Shown: piece after piece, positions 50,937 to 62,621 of the stretch | Numbering within the stretch: the stretch's first letter is position 1 | How the letters are laid out: each line of letters opens with the position of its first letter | The notes under the pieces: model-generated | Databases searched by the model: none | What the model saw: the letters and a program-made list of their open reading frames with translations, nothing else | Told to the model about the DNA's origin: nothing | Assembly (NCBI GenBank): GCA_001986395.2 | Contig: MQVO02000011.1 | Span: forward strand, 496,001 to 560,000 | DNA length: 64,000 bases | Direction: 5' to 3' | From: Irpex lacteus | Lineage: Eukaryota; Basidiomycota; Agaricomycetes; Polyporales; Irpicaceae | Program-made: the position numbers and the translations under genes

Positions 50937-51244
50937 CAACAATACAGAGTACGAAAGTGGCCCTTAATCTCAAGTCCTATATGTAAAATCTTGGTCAGAG
51001 TAATGATATTGTGCGGCGTGGCGAACAACAATAAGCTACCCACTGGCATAGAGAGGTTCACATCCAATTTGGACTACGTACGACTCATAAGAACTAAGCT
51101 CAAAGCAATGATATTGTTGCGTGAATAATGAACGTTGCAGGTTCAATACATGATAACTGAATTCGAAAGCAGTCCGACAAGCACTCAGTACGTACGTACT
51201 CACAAAAAACCACATCGACACCTCTAACGAGACACCACTCCTTA
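50937..51244. other. Convergent 3' region; nothing recognised
   Basis: 308 bp between the stop of the coiled-coil protein and the stop of the TFIID subunit gene. Confidence 0.45.
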
Positions 51245-53044
51245 CTACTGTCCGCGACTCTCGCTCGGCCGCCGACTATTACCGTTGACATTAGACAATT
51301 GTACACTACCCATTCGCGTCCGTCGGTTGGCGAGAGATAGCGGCTCGCGATAGCTCTTCTGGTCCCAGCTCCATGTCGCGTACATCTTCGCATCTGGTAG
51401 AACCTTCGAAGCGGCGTCTTTGTCCTTCTCTTTCTCCTTCTTGACACCGTTAGGCAACTGAGGAGTTGGAGCAGCGACTCCAGGCATCCCTGTACCAGAG
51501 TTCCAGTGTGCGTTGACACCAGGCCCGTAAATAAGTTTCTGGTTGCCTCTTGACAAGACAGCCGGGTGGTTGACCTTTGTGGTTCGAGTATGTATCGGTC
51601 CCTGGAACAGCACATAGGGTTTAAAACTCGAATATGAGTGAGAAATAGAAAGATCCTACCGGTAGGACGCGCAAAGCCAAAGCTGGTATTCGGGAGGTCT
51701 GTTGGCTGATGAGCGGCGCGATGCGCTCAGTGCCGACAATAGACCTTGGCGGCTTCTTCGGCAGCCTCGCGTCGATGTCTGTCTCTTTCCCTTTGTCCTT
51801 GCCCAACTTCTCCTCTGCTGAGTCGATTGTTTGCGGGTAAGATGGTCCCATAGGAGCCACACGGGGAGGGTTCGGTACTGATATAGCATACAGGGTAGAG
51901 TGAGGCTCCCAGCGAGACTCGTTCTCGGTTTGGTCGATCAAATCAAGCGCAACTTTGTATCTTGCTGGATTGGCCGGCCCAGGATCCTTTGGTGGTGGAT
52001 GAGTTAGGACGTGGTGGTAGGCGTGGTATAACGCGGATTGTGTTATAGGAAGCTCATACGGCCTCTGCACACGTGTTGGGCTTGCAGGGCGCCCGGGTAG
52101 ATGCCACACAGGCTGACCTGACAGTGAGGACACAGAGTACGGTATCGACGTCCGGTAGTCTGCTGCGCCAGAAGACACCTCCGGAGGTGGTGTCACCGGA
52201 CGTTCCAACTTCACAGGGCTCATGGACGCAATCATGGAGCTCTCTGGGAGTGGGAGAGTCATAGGAGGAGGAGATGGGGTATGTCGGGGTGTATTGCTGG
52301 GGAATGGGGGTAGGAAGTCGGGTATATGAGGCGGTGGTTGCCAGTGTGCGGTTCTTGGCCTCTTTCTTGGAGGCGTAGATGGGTTTGATATTGGTGAAAG
52401 AGGGAGTGGTGGTGTGAGGGGTCGTGGGCTGGCCATCCTCTCGTCCCTCTTGTCCTCGAGTATTGGTGGAGGTTCTTCGTGCACCAAGTCGGAATCTACG
52501 ACCATATCTGAGTCAAAGGACCCCTTTATCTCCTGTATCTCTTCTGGATCCTCTTCCTCGCTCTCGCTCTCAAGGTCCTCTGATTCAAGGAATGCTTCAT
52601 CTGGAACAGGCCCATATACCAATGGGATGGCATCGTCATGGTCCTCGCGTAGACCGGCCGACAAGAGCACTGGATATAAATGTAGGCGTGGTATGAATGT
52701 AGTTCACGAATAAACTGACCCTTGAACTCGTTCAAGTCCTCCAACCTCCTCGCCGTGTGTACCGCGTACCGTGACATCTCCCGGCCTTCAGTCGCGCAAT
52801 ACTCGCTCAACTCCTCCACATCTACACCAAGCTCATGCAAAGCATGCTCCGCGTCCCTCGCGTTTAGTCGTAGTCGGCCAGCGTGTTCTGCATACTTCGC
52901 GCATGTTGTCGACAATAGAGTGAGGTAGCGAGAAAGGAGATCGGTCAGTACAAGTGTCGCCTGGGTAGATGCACGCGAGAAGTGATGAGCATGAAGAGTT
53001 TCAATAGTGGCCGTCTCCAGTAGTCTCTTCGCTCCTACATCCAT
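51245..53044 (-). CDS. TFIID subunit with Bromo_TP histone fold (TAF3/TAF8-like)
   Basis: The N-terminal histone-fold domain (about residues 5-100: RLLETATIETLHAHHFSRAS, LLSRYLTLLSTTCAKYAEHA, DAEHALHELGVDVEELSEYC) is of the bromodomain-associated type found in TAF3 and TAF8. A proline-rich region carries IPDFLPPFPSNTPRHTPSP, resembling the TAF8/TAF3 motif around PDFLPPFP. The C-terminal part (about 51.2-51.6 kb) has basic and Lys/Glu-rich segments. Exon 1 joins exon 2 at 52680 (NEFKV-LLSAGLREDHDDAIP). An acidic stretch (ESEDLESESEEEDPEEIQEI) follows. Likely role: TFIID assembly and promoter recognition. The frame is open upstream to 53188, but the start at 53044 precedes the histone fold directly. 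The exact TAF paralog is unresolved. Confidence 0.8.
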
Positions 53045-53198
53045 CGCCGACGGGGTTGAGCTCGCTGTGAGCAGTGATGTAGACGGTTGAGAGCAAGCGG
53101 CGTTTATCTCCGATCCAAATATTTGGCGACCCGCCTGCCCATCTCCCGAGCGCTTCTGCGCCAAACCTTCCTTGAGTACGAACCTCATCTCACTCGCT
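53045..53198. promoter_or_regulatory. Shared divergent promoter of the TFIID subunit and SRAP genes
   Basis: Only 154 bp separate the two starts. The TFIID gene frame stays open through nearly the whole interval, so an upstream alternative start there would shrink the gap to about 10 bp. Confidence 0.45.
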
Positions 53199-54730
53199 AT
53201 GTGCGGAAGATTTGCTCTAGGTATTCCTGTAAGTCTTGGAAGACTGCTTGTGTATGTGCTATACTGATTGCGTACTTATGGTTTTAGCATAGTCAGATTG
53301 CAGAGCTTCACGGCTATAATGTCCAGGTCGGAGAATGGGTTGCTCAGGAACACTTTCACCCTAGGTAATTCAGCCACCAGTACATACTCTTCAATTGCTA
53401 ATTGTGGCTTCTTTATCATCAGATACAACGTAGCACCTCGCTCTCATGCACCAGTCATTCGCCGTGGCGCACGCAATGCTGAGGCAGAATCAGCCGCCGA
53501 TGGTCATGAGAGCTTTGAGAAACCGGGAGAGGTCGTTCTCCACACCATGAAATGGGGTCTTGTTCCCCACTGGAGCAAGCATGATGACGGCAATCTCAAC
53601 ACTATCAATGCGCGGTGTGAGGCCTTAGTAGAAGGCGGAGGTATGTGGAACAGCATCAAAGGCAAGAAACGATGTGCCATTCCCTGTCAAGGGTATTATG
53701 AATGGTTGAAGAAAGGCAAAGAACGTTTACCTCACTTTACCAAACGTGGTGACGGTAATCTTATGCTCCTTGCTGGCTTGTATGACTGTGTGACTCTGGA
53801 AGGTTCGTCTGTCTTTCTGTCTTTCTTACTTTGAATGCACTTCCAACTGTGGTGGTCAGGCGAGACTGAGCCGCTCTGGACGTTCACAATCGTTACAACT
53901 GACGCCAACAAGGACTTCAGCTGGTTGCATGATAGGCAACCAGTGATTTTGTCTAATACTGACGCTCTCAACACATGGTTGGATACGTCTTCTGGAGCCT
54001 GGAACAGTACTTTGACCAAGATGGTTCAGCCGTACTGTGACGAAGCCGTCGCTTTGACATGGTAAGTGTGCCATATCCTTGCATGTGCATCTTAATCAAG
54101 TGCCGCAGTTACCAAGTACCGAAGGAAGTTGGCAAAGTTGGAACCGAGTCCCCAACATTCGTTGAACCTGTTTCTCAACGTCCCGACGGCATAGAGGCCA
54201 TGTTCGCAAAGCAATCAAACTCACAGTCTTCGCCCAAAAAGCGCAAGGCGGATGATATAGTGGATTTGCAGCCTTCCCAGCCGCTCAAGAAAGCGAGAAA
54301 AGGTGTCAGCCACGAGGTCGTCGATCTATGCTCTAGCGACGAGGATGGCAAAGGCAAGAGCACTCAGGTCGAAAAGATGAATACCTGCGAGGACAACGGC
54401 GAAGTCGAATATATTGATCAACCAAAAGACAATGCACGCTCTAAGGTTAGTGTAAGCATCAATCTTTCATGTATCATATAGTGTTCTACAACGATTGCAG
54501 GGTCCCAGTACTCCTTCGAAGAAGGTAGCTTCCCTTGTTCAGCCTTCATAACTGCGGTTCTTATTGTACTTTCTGCCCCTAGAAACTCAGCAAACCGAAG
54601 GTCAGTACCTCCTGACTTCGGGTATCATACACGTGGTTTCGACAATACGTTATAGGTCTCTCCAAAGAAATCAAAAGCTGCACCTGCTGCAGGCTCTTCC
54701 AAGATAACACAATTCTTTGGGAAAGCCTGA
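53199..54730 (+). CDS. SRAP-domain protein (HMCES/YedK family), abasic-site DNA crosslinker
   Basis: SRAP proteins form a covalent thiazolidine with abasic sites in single-stranded DNA via Cys2, protecting replication forks. Here the start MCGRFALGIP puts the catalytic Cys at position 2. The frame continues HSQIAELHG, PRYNVAPRSHAPVI, VLHTMKWGLVPHWSK, NTINARCEAL (active-site Asn), CAIPCQGYYEWLKKG (active-site Glu), WTFTIVTTDANKDFSWLHDRQPVI (active-site His) and TWLDTSS. After the domain comes a basic, Ser-rich tail in several tiny exons (one of 18 nt, near 54583-54600), ending GSSKITQFFGKA, which resembles a PCNA-interacting motif. The stop is at 54728-54730. Complete by all four catalytic residues. 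Confidence 0.93.
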
Positions 54731-54919
54731 GGACCGCACATCAGCAGAGTTCATTTGCTCGAGACCTTGCACAGAGAAGTACGTGATACCCCTTTACCAC
54801 CTGCCATAAGCGGATATGAACCTCGTCACTGTCACACTTCGGTGGACGTATAAGTTCGAGTTGGACTTGTATCCCGTCTCTCATCTCACTCTCATTGTTC
54901 CCCTCGGTCGTCGTCTCAG

Positions 54920-56878
54920 ATGGGTTCTATCTATCTCTTAGTCGCTCTTTTCTGTTCTCCTGCTCTCGCGATACCCATACCCGCCCCTTTGGTCTCCGTT
55001 GAAACTGGTCCCTCTCCGCTCGCTCTTGTACTTGGTATATGCACCCCCCTCCTTGTTCTGTCTGTGGCAAAGTACGCGTACATAAAATATCGTCGCGCAG
55101 AGTCTATACACGCAGGCGCAGAGCAGGCCGAAGTCGAGGCCGAAGCAAAGTCGTCGCCTAATCTCATCGGTCTCGGTTTGGAGCAAAAGGTTCTGCACAA
55201 GAAGTCTCGCAAGGAGAAATTAGAGGTTCTGTCTGGTTATCTGGTTGGAATGCTAGGGTCTCCGGAGTGGGAAACGAGAGTGAAAGTTCGGATGGACCGG
55301 GCGATTAGGAAGTCGCGTTCACAGAGATCGAGCGTCGAAGTACCTTCACGCGGCGTCTCGCCATCGACAGCGACTCGCTCTCAATTCAACAGTTCTCATC
55401 GTTCTCGCGATACTAGCGTTGGATATAAGAGCTCTCGTCATGCACCGTCAAGCACGTCGTCAAAGTCGCGAGCGATGTCTCATTCGTTCCTCGAAATGTA
55501 CTCGCCCGACAGCAACGTCGCTAGTCACGGCGCGAGCCACGCATCTTCGCCTCCATTCTTAGACAGCCTTCCCCAACTACCCTCGTTCTCTGAATCAAAT
55601 CGCTCTAGGACCGCCAGTTCTCGTTCTCGCAATCAGACTTCGGTAGCTTCACTCTCTCCCACCTTGATGCAAATGATCGAACCAGTAGTGGCGCCTTGGC
55701 AAGACGATACATTCAAACCGGACAGATCACAGAGCACAGGTGGGACCACGCGTAGTAGGTCGCATAGCCCCAGTGAGTGTTTAAAGTCCCGACATTCGTC
55801 TATCTATGCTGAGCCCCTTGTAGCACCTCCGTTCCAAACACCGCCTACCACCCCCGCAAAGTCCTCTAACGGCACGCTGGACCCTGCTTCGAGGTCTTCA
55901 CGGTCTGGAGATGATTCTAGCAGGTCTACGTTGTCAATCTCCAGAAGCATTTCAATCGCGCCTTTGCCTCGAGATTCCCTCCCTCATACTACCACTGTCG
56001 CCCCCACGAAACTTGAGATGGAAAAGGCAGGCAAAACCAGCCCGAAGCCCCCTGTGGTGGCTTTATCCTCTACTACTCGCCCTCTGAACATCGAGAACAC
56101 CCGCGTTGCATCTGCACATTCAGACGCGGATTATTTTTCTGTCATTCCAGCCAAATATATCGCCGAACGCTCCGTTGCTGATAGAACAAAGTCACAACGT
56201 AGAAAGAGCGGCAGCCCCTCCATCGGTCCTTCACCTTTGCGCAACCCCGTCACCTCGTCCTCCTCGTCCAGTCTATCAAATGCGAAACCCAATCTCGCTT
56301 CTTCTCGTAAAACTGAAGAATCCTACATCAGTTCTACCCCTTCTATACCTGACCCCAGCTGGGAGCTGGACGACTTAATGAAGAACGGCAGACTCGACAT
56401 CGACGCAGTCACAGAAGCCCTCGGTCTTGGCTTCTCCGTCAACGACAACCCGAGCCCTGCCTCTGCTTCGCGCTCACGCTCTCCTGCATACGTCACCAGC
56501 CTCTCTGAGTCCTTCTTCCGTAAGCCAGGTGGCCCATTGTGCGCCATCCCCGAGGAACCCGACATGGACGACTCCGTCGTAGACGAAAACGCACGCCCGC
56601 TGTCTTCACTCCTCGAACGCTGGGGCCGTATCCAGCAGAAGTTCACCGCGGAAACGACTGGCGAGGTTCGCGAGTCTGTGAGCTCGAGTATCTTGGAAGT
56701 TGACTTGAGCCTCCTGGGGATCGACGTCTCTGCGATATCGGGGATTGGTACTCCTGTGATGCTCACTCGGGCTGATGGGTCATATCGTGATACGATGTAC
56801 ACGATTGAGGCCCTTGATGTTGATGAAGATTCAAGTTCGGGTTGGCTGGAGGATTCGAATGTCAGGTGGGTCTTGTAG
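54920..56878 (+). CDS. Unknown single-pass membrane protein, Ser-rich, 652 aa
   Basis: One uninterrupted frame of 652 codons, unusual in an intron-rich window. An N-terminal signal peptide (MGSIYLLVALFCSPALAIP) and a second hydrophobic segment after about 35 residues (LALVLGICTPLLVLSVAKYAYI) are followed by YRRAES, so the protein likely has a short outside part and a long cytoplasmic part. That part is dominated by Ser, Arg, Pro and Thr with many SRS and SP sites, a layout typical of phosphoregulated scaffolds. The C-terminal 150 residues are more ordered (LDDLMKNGRLDIDAVTEALG, PLSSLLERWGRIQQKFTAET, DLSLLGIDVSAISGIGTPV). I do not recognise the family. Function cannot be stated. Confidence 0.8.
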   Translation: MGSIYLLVALFCSPALAIPIPAPLVSVETGPSPLALVLGICTPLLVLSVAKYAYIKYRRAESIHAGAEQAEVEAEAKSSPNLIGLGLEQKVLHKKSRKEKLEVLSGYLVGMLGSPEWETRVKVRMDRAIRKSRSQRSSVEVPSRGVSPSTATRSQFNSSHRSRDTSVGYKSSRHAPSSTSSKSRAMSHSFLEMYSPDSNVASHGASHASSPPFLDSLPQLPSFSESNRSRTASSRSRNQTSVASLSPTLMQMIEPVVAPWQDDTFKPDRSQSTGGTTRSRSHSPSECLKSRHSSIYAEPLVAPPFQTPPTTPAKSSNGTLDPASRSSRSGDDSSRSTLSISRSISIAPLPRDSLPHTTTVAPTKLEMEKAGKTSPKPPVVALSSTTRPLNIENTRVASAHSDADYFSVIPAKYIAERSVADRTKSQRRKSGSPSIGPSPLRNPVTSSSSSSLSNAKPNLASSRKTEESYISSTPSIPDPSWELDDLMKNGRLDIDAVTEALGLGFSVNDNPSPASASRSRSPAYVTSLSESFFRKPGGPLCAIPEEPDMDDSVVDENARPLSSLLERWGRIQQKFTAETTGEVRESVSSSILEVDLSLLGIDVSAISGIGTPVMLTRADGSYRDTMYTIEALDVDEDSSSGWLEDSNVRWVL

Positions 56879-57176
56879 TATTTGCTTCAAATCCAGTCAA
56901 GTGTTGACTCTTGCCGCCTGTAGTAGTGAGGGAGTTGGTGTAGCCTGCTGAGATCTACCATGCACAAAAATATATCATAGGCGATACCTTCTAATCACCA
57001 TCACTATCTTCTACCAACACTCCTGTAAAACCCTTGTATTGGCGATAACATGCAACGTGTATTTTCCTAATCATGTCCGCACCTGAAGTCTCCCGATGAC
57101 ATTGAAACTGAAGTTGTATTTTAGTGAATGGCGAGTCGCCTTGATAGCACATGTTTGGCGAATGCATACTTCACTA
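56879..57176. other. Convergent 3' region; nothing recognised
   Basis: 298 bp between the stop codons of the membrane protein and the GH3 gene; should hold both 3' UTRs. Confidence 0.45.
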
Positions 57177-59302
57177 TTAGAAGAAATGTACCGGAACCTT
57201 TCCTTTTCCTTGCGCTTCGCCGAATACCACTTTCACCGCGGTCTCCAAGGCAGGAACGGTAAACTCCATGGTCGTCAGCACTGCGGCTGGAATATCCTCC
57301 AAGCCCACGACATCGTACGGTGCGCAGGTGGATACAACCACCAGTGGTTTCTCCGCCAACTTCTCGGCCAACGATCGCAAGTAATCCACTTGCCAGCTGC
57401 CTTTATCGAACCCATTCCTTGTTGCAAAGATGACGGCAGAGGTGTTTTCAAGAAGGTCTCCTGAGAGCTCCTCTCCTGGCCCGTATACGATGTGCTGGAT
57501 GGCAGCGTGCTGGGAGATGGCGCTGGCGAAGGCATTGTACGACGGTCCGGCTGTGTTCCTTAGACGACCTTCTCCATCGCGAAGAACTCCGTCGGCGTCG
57601 TCCACTGCGAGATTAATACTCTCCATTCGTGGGGTGAAGACCGTCACTTTCCCAGTCGAAACAGATAAAGGTAGTGTCTTGTTGTTATCGCGGAGTATTG
57701 TGATGCTGGCTTCATACGCTGTTCGAGAAAGAGACGCATTGGTATGCTTCAAAGCCGCCCATTTGTTCATGTCGATAGAGGAGGACAAGACATCATCCCA
57801 GCTGCCCGCGAATTCCGCCTTGAGGTTCTCAACCCTCTTGCCACTCTCCCTTAGAGACGACATTGGTAGTGACCCATCTAGAACAGCGGCGTATGTCTTC
57901 TCTATCGCCCCAATGTGCCGGCTGATTGTATGGCATATCATGACGACGTCCGCCCCAGCCTGCAGAGCGAGCACGGCACCACCTTCCGAACCATATTTCT
58001 CCGCTACGGCCTCCATTTCTAGACAGTCGGTGACGATGACACCTTCGTAGTGCAGTTCCTCCCTGAGAAGGTCTGTGGTGATGGCCCGTGAGAGTGAACA
58101 AGGAGTATCGTCTCCCGTTATGACAGGGAGAGCCATATGTCCCGTCATTATCGTAGCGATACGATCTCTGATGAGTACCTTGAAAGGAACTAATTCAGTG
58201 GCTGCGAGGTCTTCTTTGCTCGCCATGATCCGAGGAAGGCTTAAGTGGGAGTCAACATGCGTGTTTCCGTGGCCAGGAAAGTGTTTGGCGGACGGTGCGA
58301 TTTTGGCTTCTGTGAGTCCTTTGCTGACGGCATTGACATATCGCGCAACTTCTTGTGGGTCTGATCAGGAAGGCGAAGTCAAAATAAGACCAGAGGCTGA
58401 ATATGCAGTGAATACAACATACCATCTCCGAAAGAGCGAACACCTGGAGGACATGATAGTAAATTCAAATATGCAGGTAGTAGAGAGACTCATGGAGCTT
58501 ACCAATAACGGGGTTCCTAGGGTCTGAATTCACGTCTGCATCCGGACTATAACTGAAAAACCATACATATGGTAGGTGAGCGGGCCGCGTAGTTATCGTT
58601 GTATGACAAAATTCTGCACGTACTCCCAGTTGATCCCAGCCATGCGCATCTCCAAACCTGATCCATGAGCAACTTTCTCAGCTAGATCCACCGATCCTGA
58701 GGAAGCGATGGCCATGGCACCGGGGCTAAACGACTGTGAGTTCCAGCGGCCCAGGTGGCGAGTCGTACTCACAACTGGGTACCACACTGTGTTGATGAAA
58801 ACGCTGATACAAGTCCTAGAAGATAAAGGCTACGTCAGACAGGGTGTAGAATTACGAGGAGTTCCATTACCGTTCTCCTGGTCGATACCTATCATTAGAG
58901 GCCGTTCGTGGCCAGCCTCCTTAGCAATACGCTGCAGTTTTTGCACGAGGCTATGCACTTGCTGAATGTCTACACATACCAGCGTGAATATTGTACATTA
59001 GCTCTACAAATAGAGCACTCACCACGAATGTTCCGTTTCATGAGGATCACATGTCTATTGGAATGGAAAGTCTAGTGCTAAACAGATCGGAGAGCAGTGA
59101 GCGGGGCAGTATGTCGGCTTACCCTAGGTGGTATTGTCTTATCAGCTTCTCGATGTCTTCGCTAACTTCATGTCCATGAAAACCGAACACGAAATGCTAT
59201 AGTAACAGAGTAAATGCCGTGAGTGAGTCTGTTGGCGGCAAGGTTGACGAGAGCTATTACCTGACCAATCTCCCGCCTGATTTCTTCCGACAACTCGGTC
59301 AT
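57177..59302 (-). CDS. Glycoside hydrolase family 3, beta-N-acetylhexosaminidase-like (NagZ type)
   Basis: GH3 enzymes of this branch cleave beta-linked N-acetylhexosamine. The start MTELSEEIRREIGQ is at 59302. Exons then give FVFGFHGHEVSEDIEKLI, VILMKRNIR, RPLMIGIDQENG, FSPGAMAIASSGSVDLAEKV and the hallmark AKHFPGHGNTHVDSHLSLP. The nucleophile motif VTDCLEMEAVAEKYG and the QAGADVVMICH segment come next. The large C-terminal exon (57177-58226) also contains the second domain (TGKVTVFTPRMESINL, GPGEELSGDLL, VFGEAQGKGKVPVHFF). The protein lacks a signal peptide, so it is probably cytosolic. The Asp nucleophile and His/Asp of the KHFPGHG loop are intact, so it should be active. The bacterial-like NagZ class in a fungus hints at old transfer, which is inference. 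Confidence 0.87.
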
Positions 59303-59626
59303 GTCTGTCGCTCGGGTTTGAGTGAAATGGTGATTGACCTACAAGTCTACAGAATCATCAGCAATCCCAACACGCCTGAGATGAAGATAAGAGCTTTGTG
59401 GCGTAGCGCCAGGCCAACGTTCTCACGACCAAAGAGGTCTATGTAAAGCCGAATGAATAGCAGGACTTGATGCAGATGGCTTTCCCAGCCACATGGTACT
59501 AATATAAACCTAAATAAACAGCACTTGATGTACTCTACAAACCACAAACCGATACAAGCCGCATAAAGACGACTACACATGGATATAAACCGAGAAACAC
59601 CGGCACTGTCGAACTGAAAGGGCTCA
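59303..59626. other. Intergenic region; GH3 promoter side
   Basis: 324 bp with the GH3 promoter and the 3' UTR of the VHS/GAT gene. No other feature. Confidence 0.45.
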
Positions 59627-62621
59627 TTAACCGTTGACGATACCTGGCACCACCGTCTGCGAGTTGAGATGCGCGGCAGCGATACGCGCCTTCGTTCTCT
59701 CTGCCGCAGCGTCATACACATAATGTACGGGTTGGTGGTTCCACCCGCGCGACATATCTTCGGAATCATCGTCGCTGAGGTCGTTGGGGCGGGCATCATT
59801 CGCATGTTCCAGGAACAGATCGTCAGGATCGAAAGCTATCATGAGAGAAAACCGTAAGTCAACGCCAGTAATCATGATGATTATCAACCCACCCTCGCTC
59901 TCATCAACGTCTATCTGCCGACGTTTTCCTAGAGCCTTAGCGCTCGGCTTATAGGGCGGCTGTTCGTACTCGAAGTCGTCTTCGGATTCTTCTGGGAGGG
60001 ATGAAGAGTCGTCGTTCACTCTGAGTCGGGCAGTAGCCTGTGTTAGCGTGGTGTCTTGATAACGTTCGTGTTGGTAGTTCGAATGCGCGACAGAGCTACG
60101 ATCAGGTGACGGTGTGCGGGAGCGGGTAGCGGTGCTGTGTGTTGGAAGCCGTGGTCCGTGCGGGGCTGGGGGCGGAGGAGCGAGGGAAGGCGAAGATATA
60201 TGAGGGTGATGAGGATAAGAGTTAGTGATATGGGTAGGGAGGGGCGCAGGTTTATGAGGTAGGGGGTGGTGGTTATTGTTTGCGCCTGAGTGTGCTACCA
60301 TACCAGAGGGCGTCGGTGAAGGAGACGGAGAAGGTGCAGGTGATGGAGAATGCGAGGAGGCGCCCCCGTACACAGGCTGGGGAGGCTCAAGATGAATCTG
60401 GCCATCCTGGTCGTAATATGCGCGCTAGATACGTCTATTAGTGAGGATCGTTGATGTGCGCGTGTAGCGCTACTCACGCTTCGATCTATTCGAGTCTCCT
60501 TCCGACTCCTTTCCTCTGCCTCACGTTCCAACCCGACGCGCTCCAGGTCATCGTACATTCGAAGGGCCTCCGTAAGCTGCTCGTTAGAATGGAGAAGGGC
60601 TGCTAATAACTCTTCCTCTCGAGTAAGCTGTGCAGGCTCTTCTACTGAAGTCGAGCGCTGTAATGGTGGAGGAGGATCTCCACCAGAACGAACGCGAGTT
60701 TGATTCGGGCTGTACCGCTGAGTCGTTTCGCGCGACCGTTCAGCGTTGGAGTAAGCCCAGTTCAGCTGAGAATAAATTAACTCCTGTGATGCCCGGCATT
60801 TCGCATAGAATTCCTATTTAATGACGCGTTAAATGGCTAAACATACCAGTATAGTCAAGAGAGTGGACTGACCTTGATAATTTTCTTCTCCTTAAGGTCC
60901 TCTGGCTTAGCGAATGCCAAAGCCTCCGATAACAAATGTGCATTTCCATTCCCAAACTGGCATTCTTCGAATAGCCGGCGCATATCCTCGTCCGGCGGAA
61001 TAATTTTATTATTACGAGATGATTTATGCTTCGAGTGCTGTAGTCCGTTCTCGTAGCGTGAGTGACTGACATGGCATATATACAAAGAATAAACTGACCG
61101 GTGGTCTTTGTTGTGGTGTGTCGGGCGTTGGCGTTGTCGGTGGGGTCGACTCAACGATCGTCGGATGTTGTACATGTTTCGGGAGTGCGGGAGGATTGAA
61201 CATCGCGTCCTCAGTATCGAAGGGTATACCCTTGATCACAACAATTGGTCATATGTCCCAGGACAGAAACATGTGCAACGTACCTCATCGGGCTGATCAG
61301 GTGCCTTGACTTTACGCCATAGACCCCGGATGCCATGAGTTTCGTGACGACTGTCCTTACCTAGTGATTAAATCAGTTTGATTGAGTACGACGGCGTCGG
61401 GGAGAGCTATCTCACCACGTGGAGTTGAGTAAGCCGCCCCGGCCAATACCTCTAGGAGTCTTTCGCGGACAACAGGTGTCGTCTTCTGAGACTGCAGTAC
61501 GTCCTCTAATGTGTCAAGGAACTTCCTGGAGGCGCATTGAACGAGGAAACCGTCGTTGCAATTCCTGATCATGATTGCCCATAGCTGCACCATAGCGTGT
61601 AAGACGTTTCTTCAGATGAAGCAGAAGCAGAGTCTCCACGTACACGAGCTGCCGAAAGCTGAGCAGTAGGTTCCGCATACCTGTAACATGCAGATCTCCG
61701 TTTAGGCACGGTGTCATGCTGGCAGTGAAATTGCTCACTTGAATTCCTTCCTGAGCGCCTTCACGGCTTCCTTCGCGTTAGCCTCACTTGAAGACGCTCG
61801 TTCACAGACCTCTAGCACCAGAGACCAGTCTTCCGACGACGTGGCGGTCAGGTATCCTGAGCCAATGTTAGTTAAATGAGTACGAGGCAGAATATCGGGA
61901 CACACCGATCATCCTGGTCAGCTCATTCTGGTCCTGCTCCTTCTTGCGTTCCCGTTCTCGTTGACGTTCTCTTTCCCTTTCACGCTCCTTGTTGTGCTCT
62001 GTTGCACGTCCCCATAGTCCCTTGCGTTCCTTCTTATCCTCGCGCTCACGATCGCCGCGATACGAGTATTCTGTACCATTATCCTCCGAAGGTTGTCGTT
62101 GTAGCACATCAGGTGGAGGTGCCATCGCATGTGGGTCCAAGGCTCTTAGTATTCCAAGAGCAGCGGCTGCATTCTGCGGTGAAGCTGGCTTCTTGCGCAG
62201 AACCTGGTCTTTGACACTGCTGGGCTTGGACGATGTGTGGGGCGCTGAGCCGTAGGGCGATGCTGCTCGCACAGAGTGGGGATTGACGAGGGGTGACGAT
62301 GTACCTAGTATCAATGCACAAGACAGTCTGTATCCCCCATTGATAGACAGCCAGAAAGCAGTAGAGTCTCACCATCACTTGTGGTGGTGACCACATCCCA
62401 ATGCTCATCTATCGATGCACGAACTGTACTGTGACGGTCTGCTATCGGATGTGGAGACGGCATGTGAGCATTGCTGCCCTACGAGCAAGCTTAGGTTACA
62501 GCGGGTCAAATGAAACGAAGTATAACGGACATACATTCCGTTGTACGGGTGGGGGACCTGAGTTGGCTGTGTCTTTGGCGGGCTTGCTTTTGTTCTTTCC
62601 TATTCCGAGTATGCTCTTCAT
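59627..62621 (-). CDS. VHS/GAT-type membrane trafficking protein
   Basis: The start MKSILGIGKNKSKPAKDT is at 62621. A disordered region with a long Arg/Glu repeat (RERERERERQ-type, near 61930-61990) precedes a VHS-like helical domain that includes DWSLVLEVCERASSSEANAK, ALRKEFK, RLWAIMIRNCNDGFLVQCAS and RKFLDTLEDVLQSQ. After a short linker (IPFDTEDAMFNPPALPKH), GAT-like helices follow (MRRLFEECQFGNGNAHLLSE, LTREEELLAALLHSNEQLTE, LRMYDDLERVGLEREAEERS). The C-terminus is Pro/His/Ser-rich and ends with an acidic FDPDDLFLEHANDARPNDLS segment, which could bind a clathrin or adaptor partner. The architecture fits Lsb5/GGA-like ubiquitin-cargo adaptors. The stop is at 59627-59629. Confidence 0.72.
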
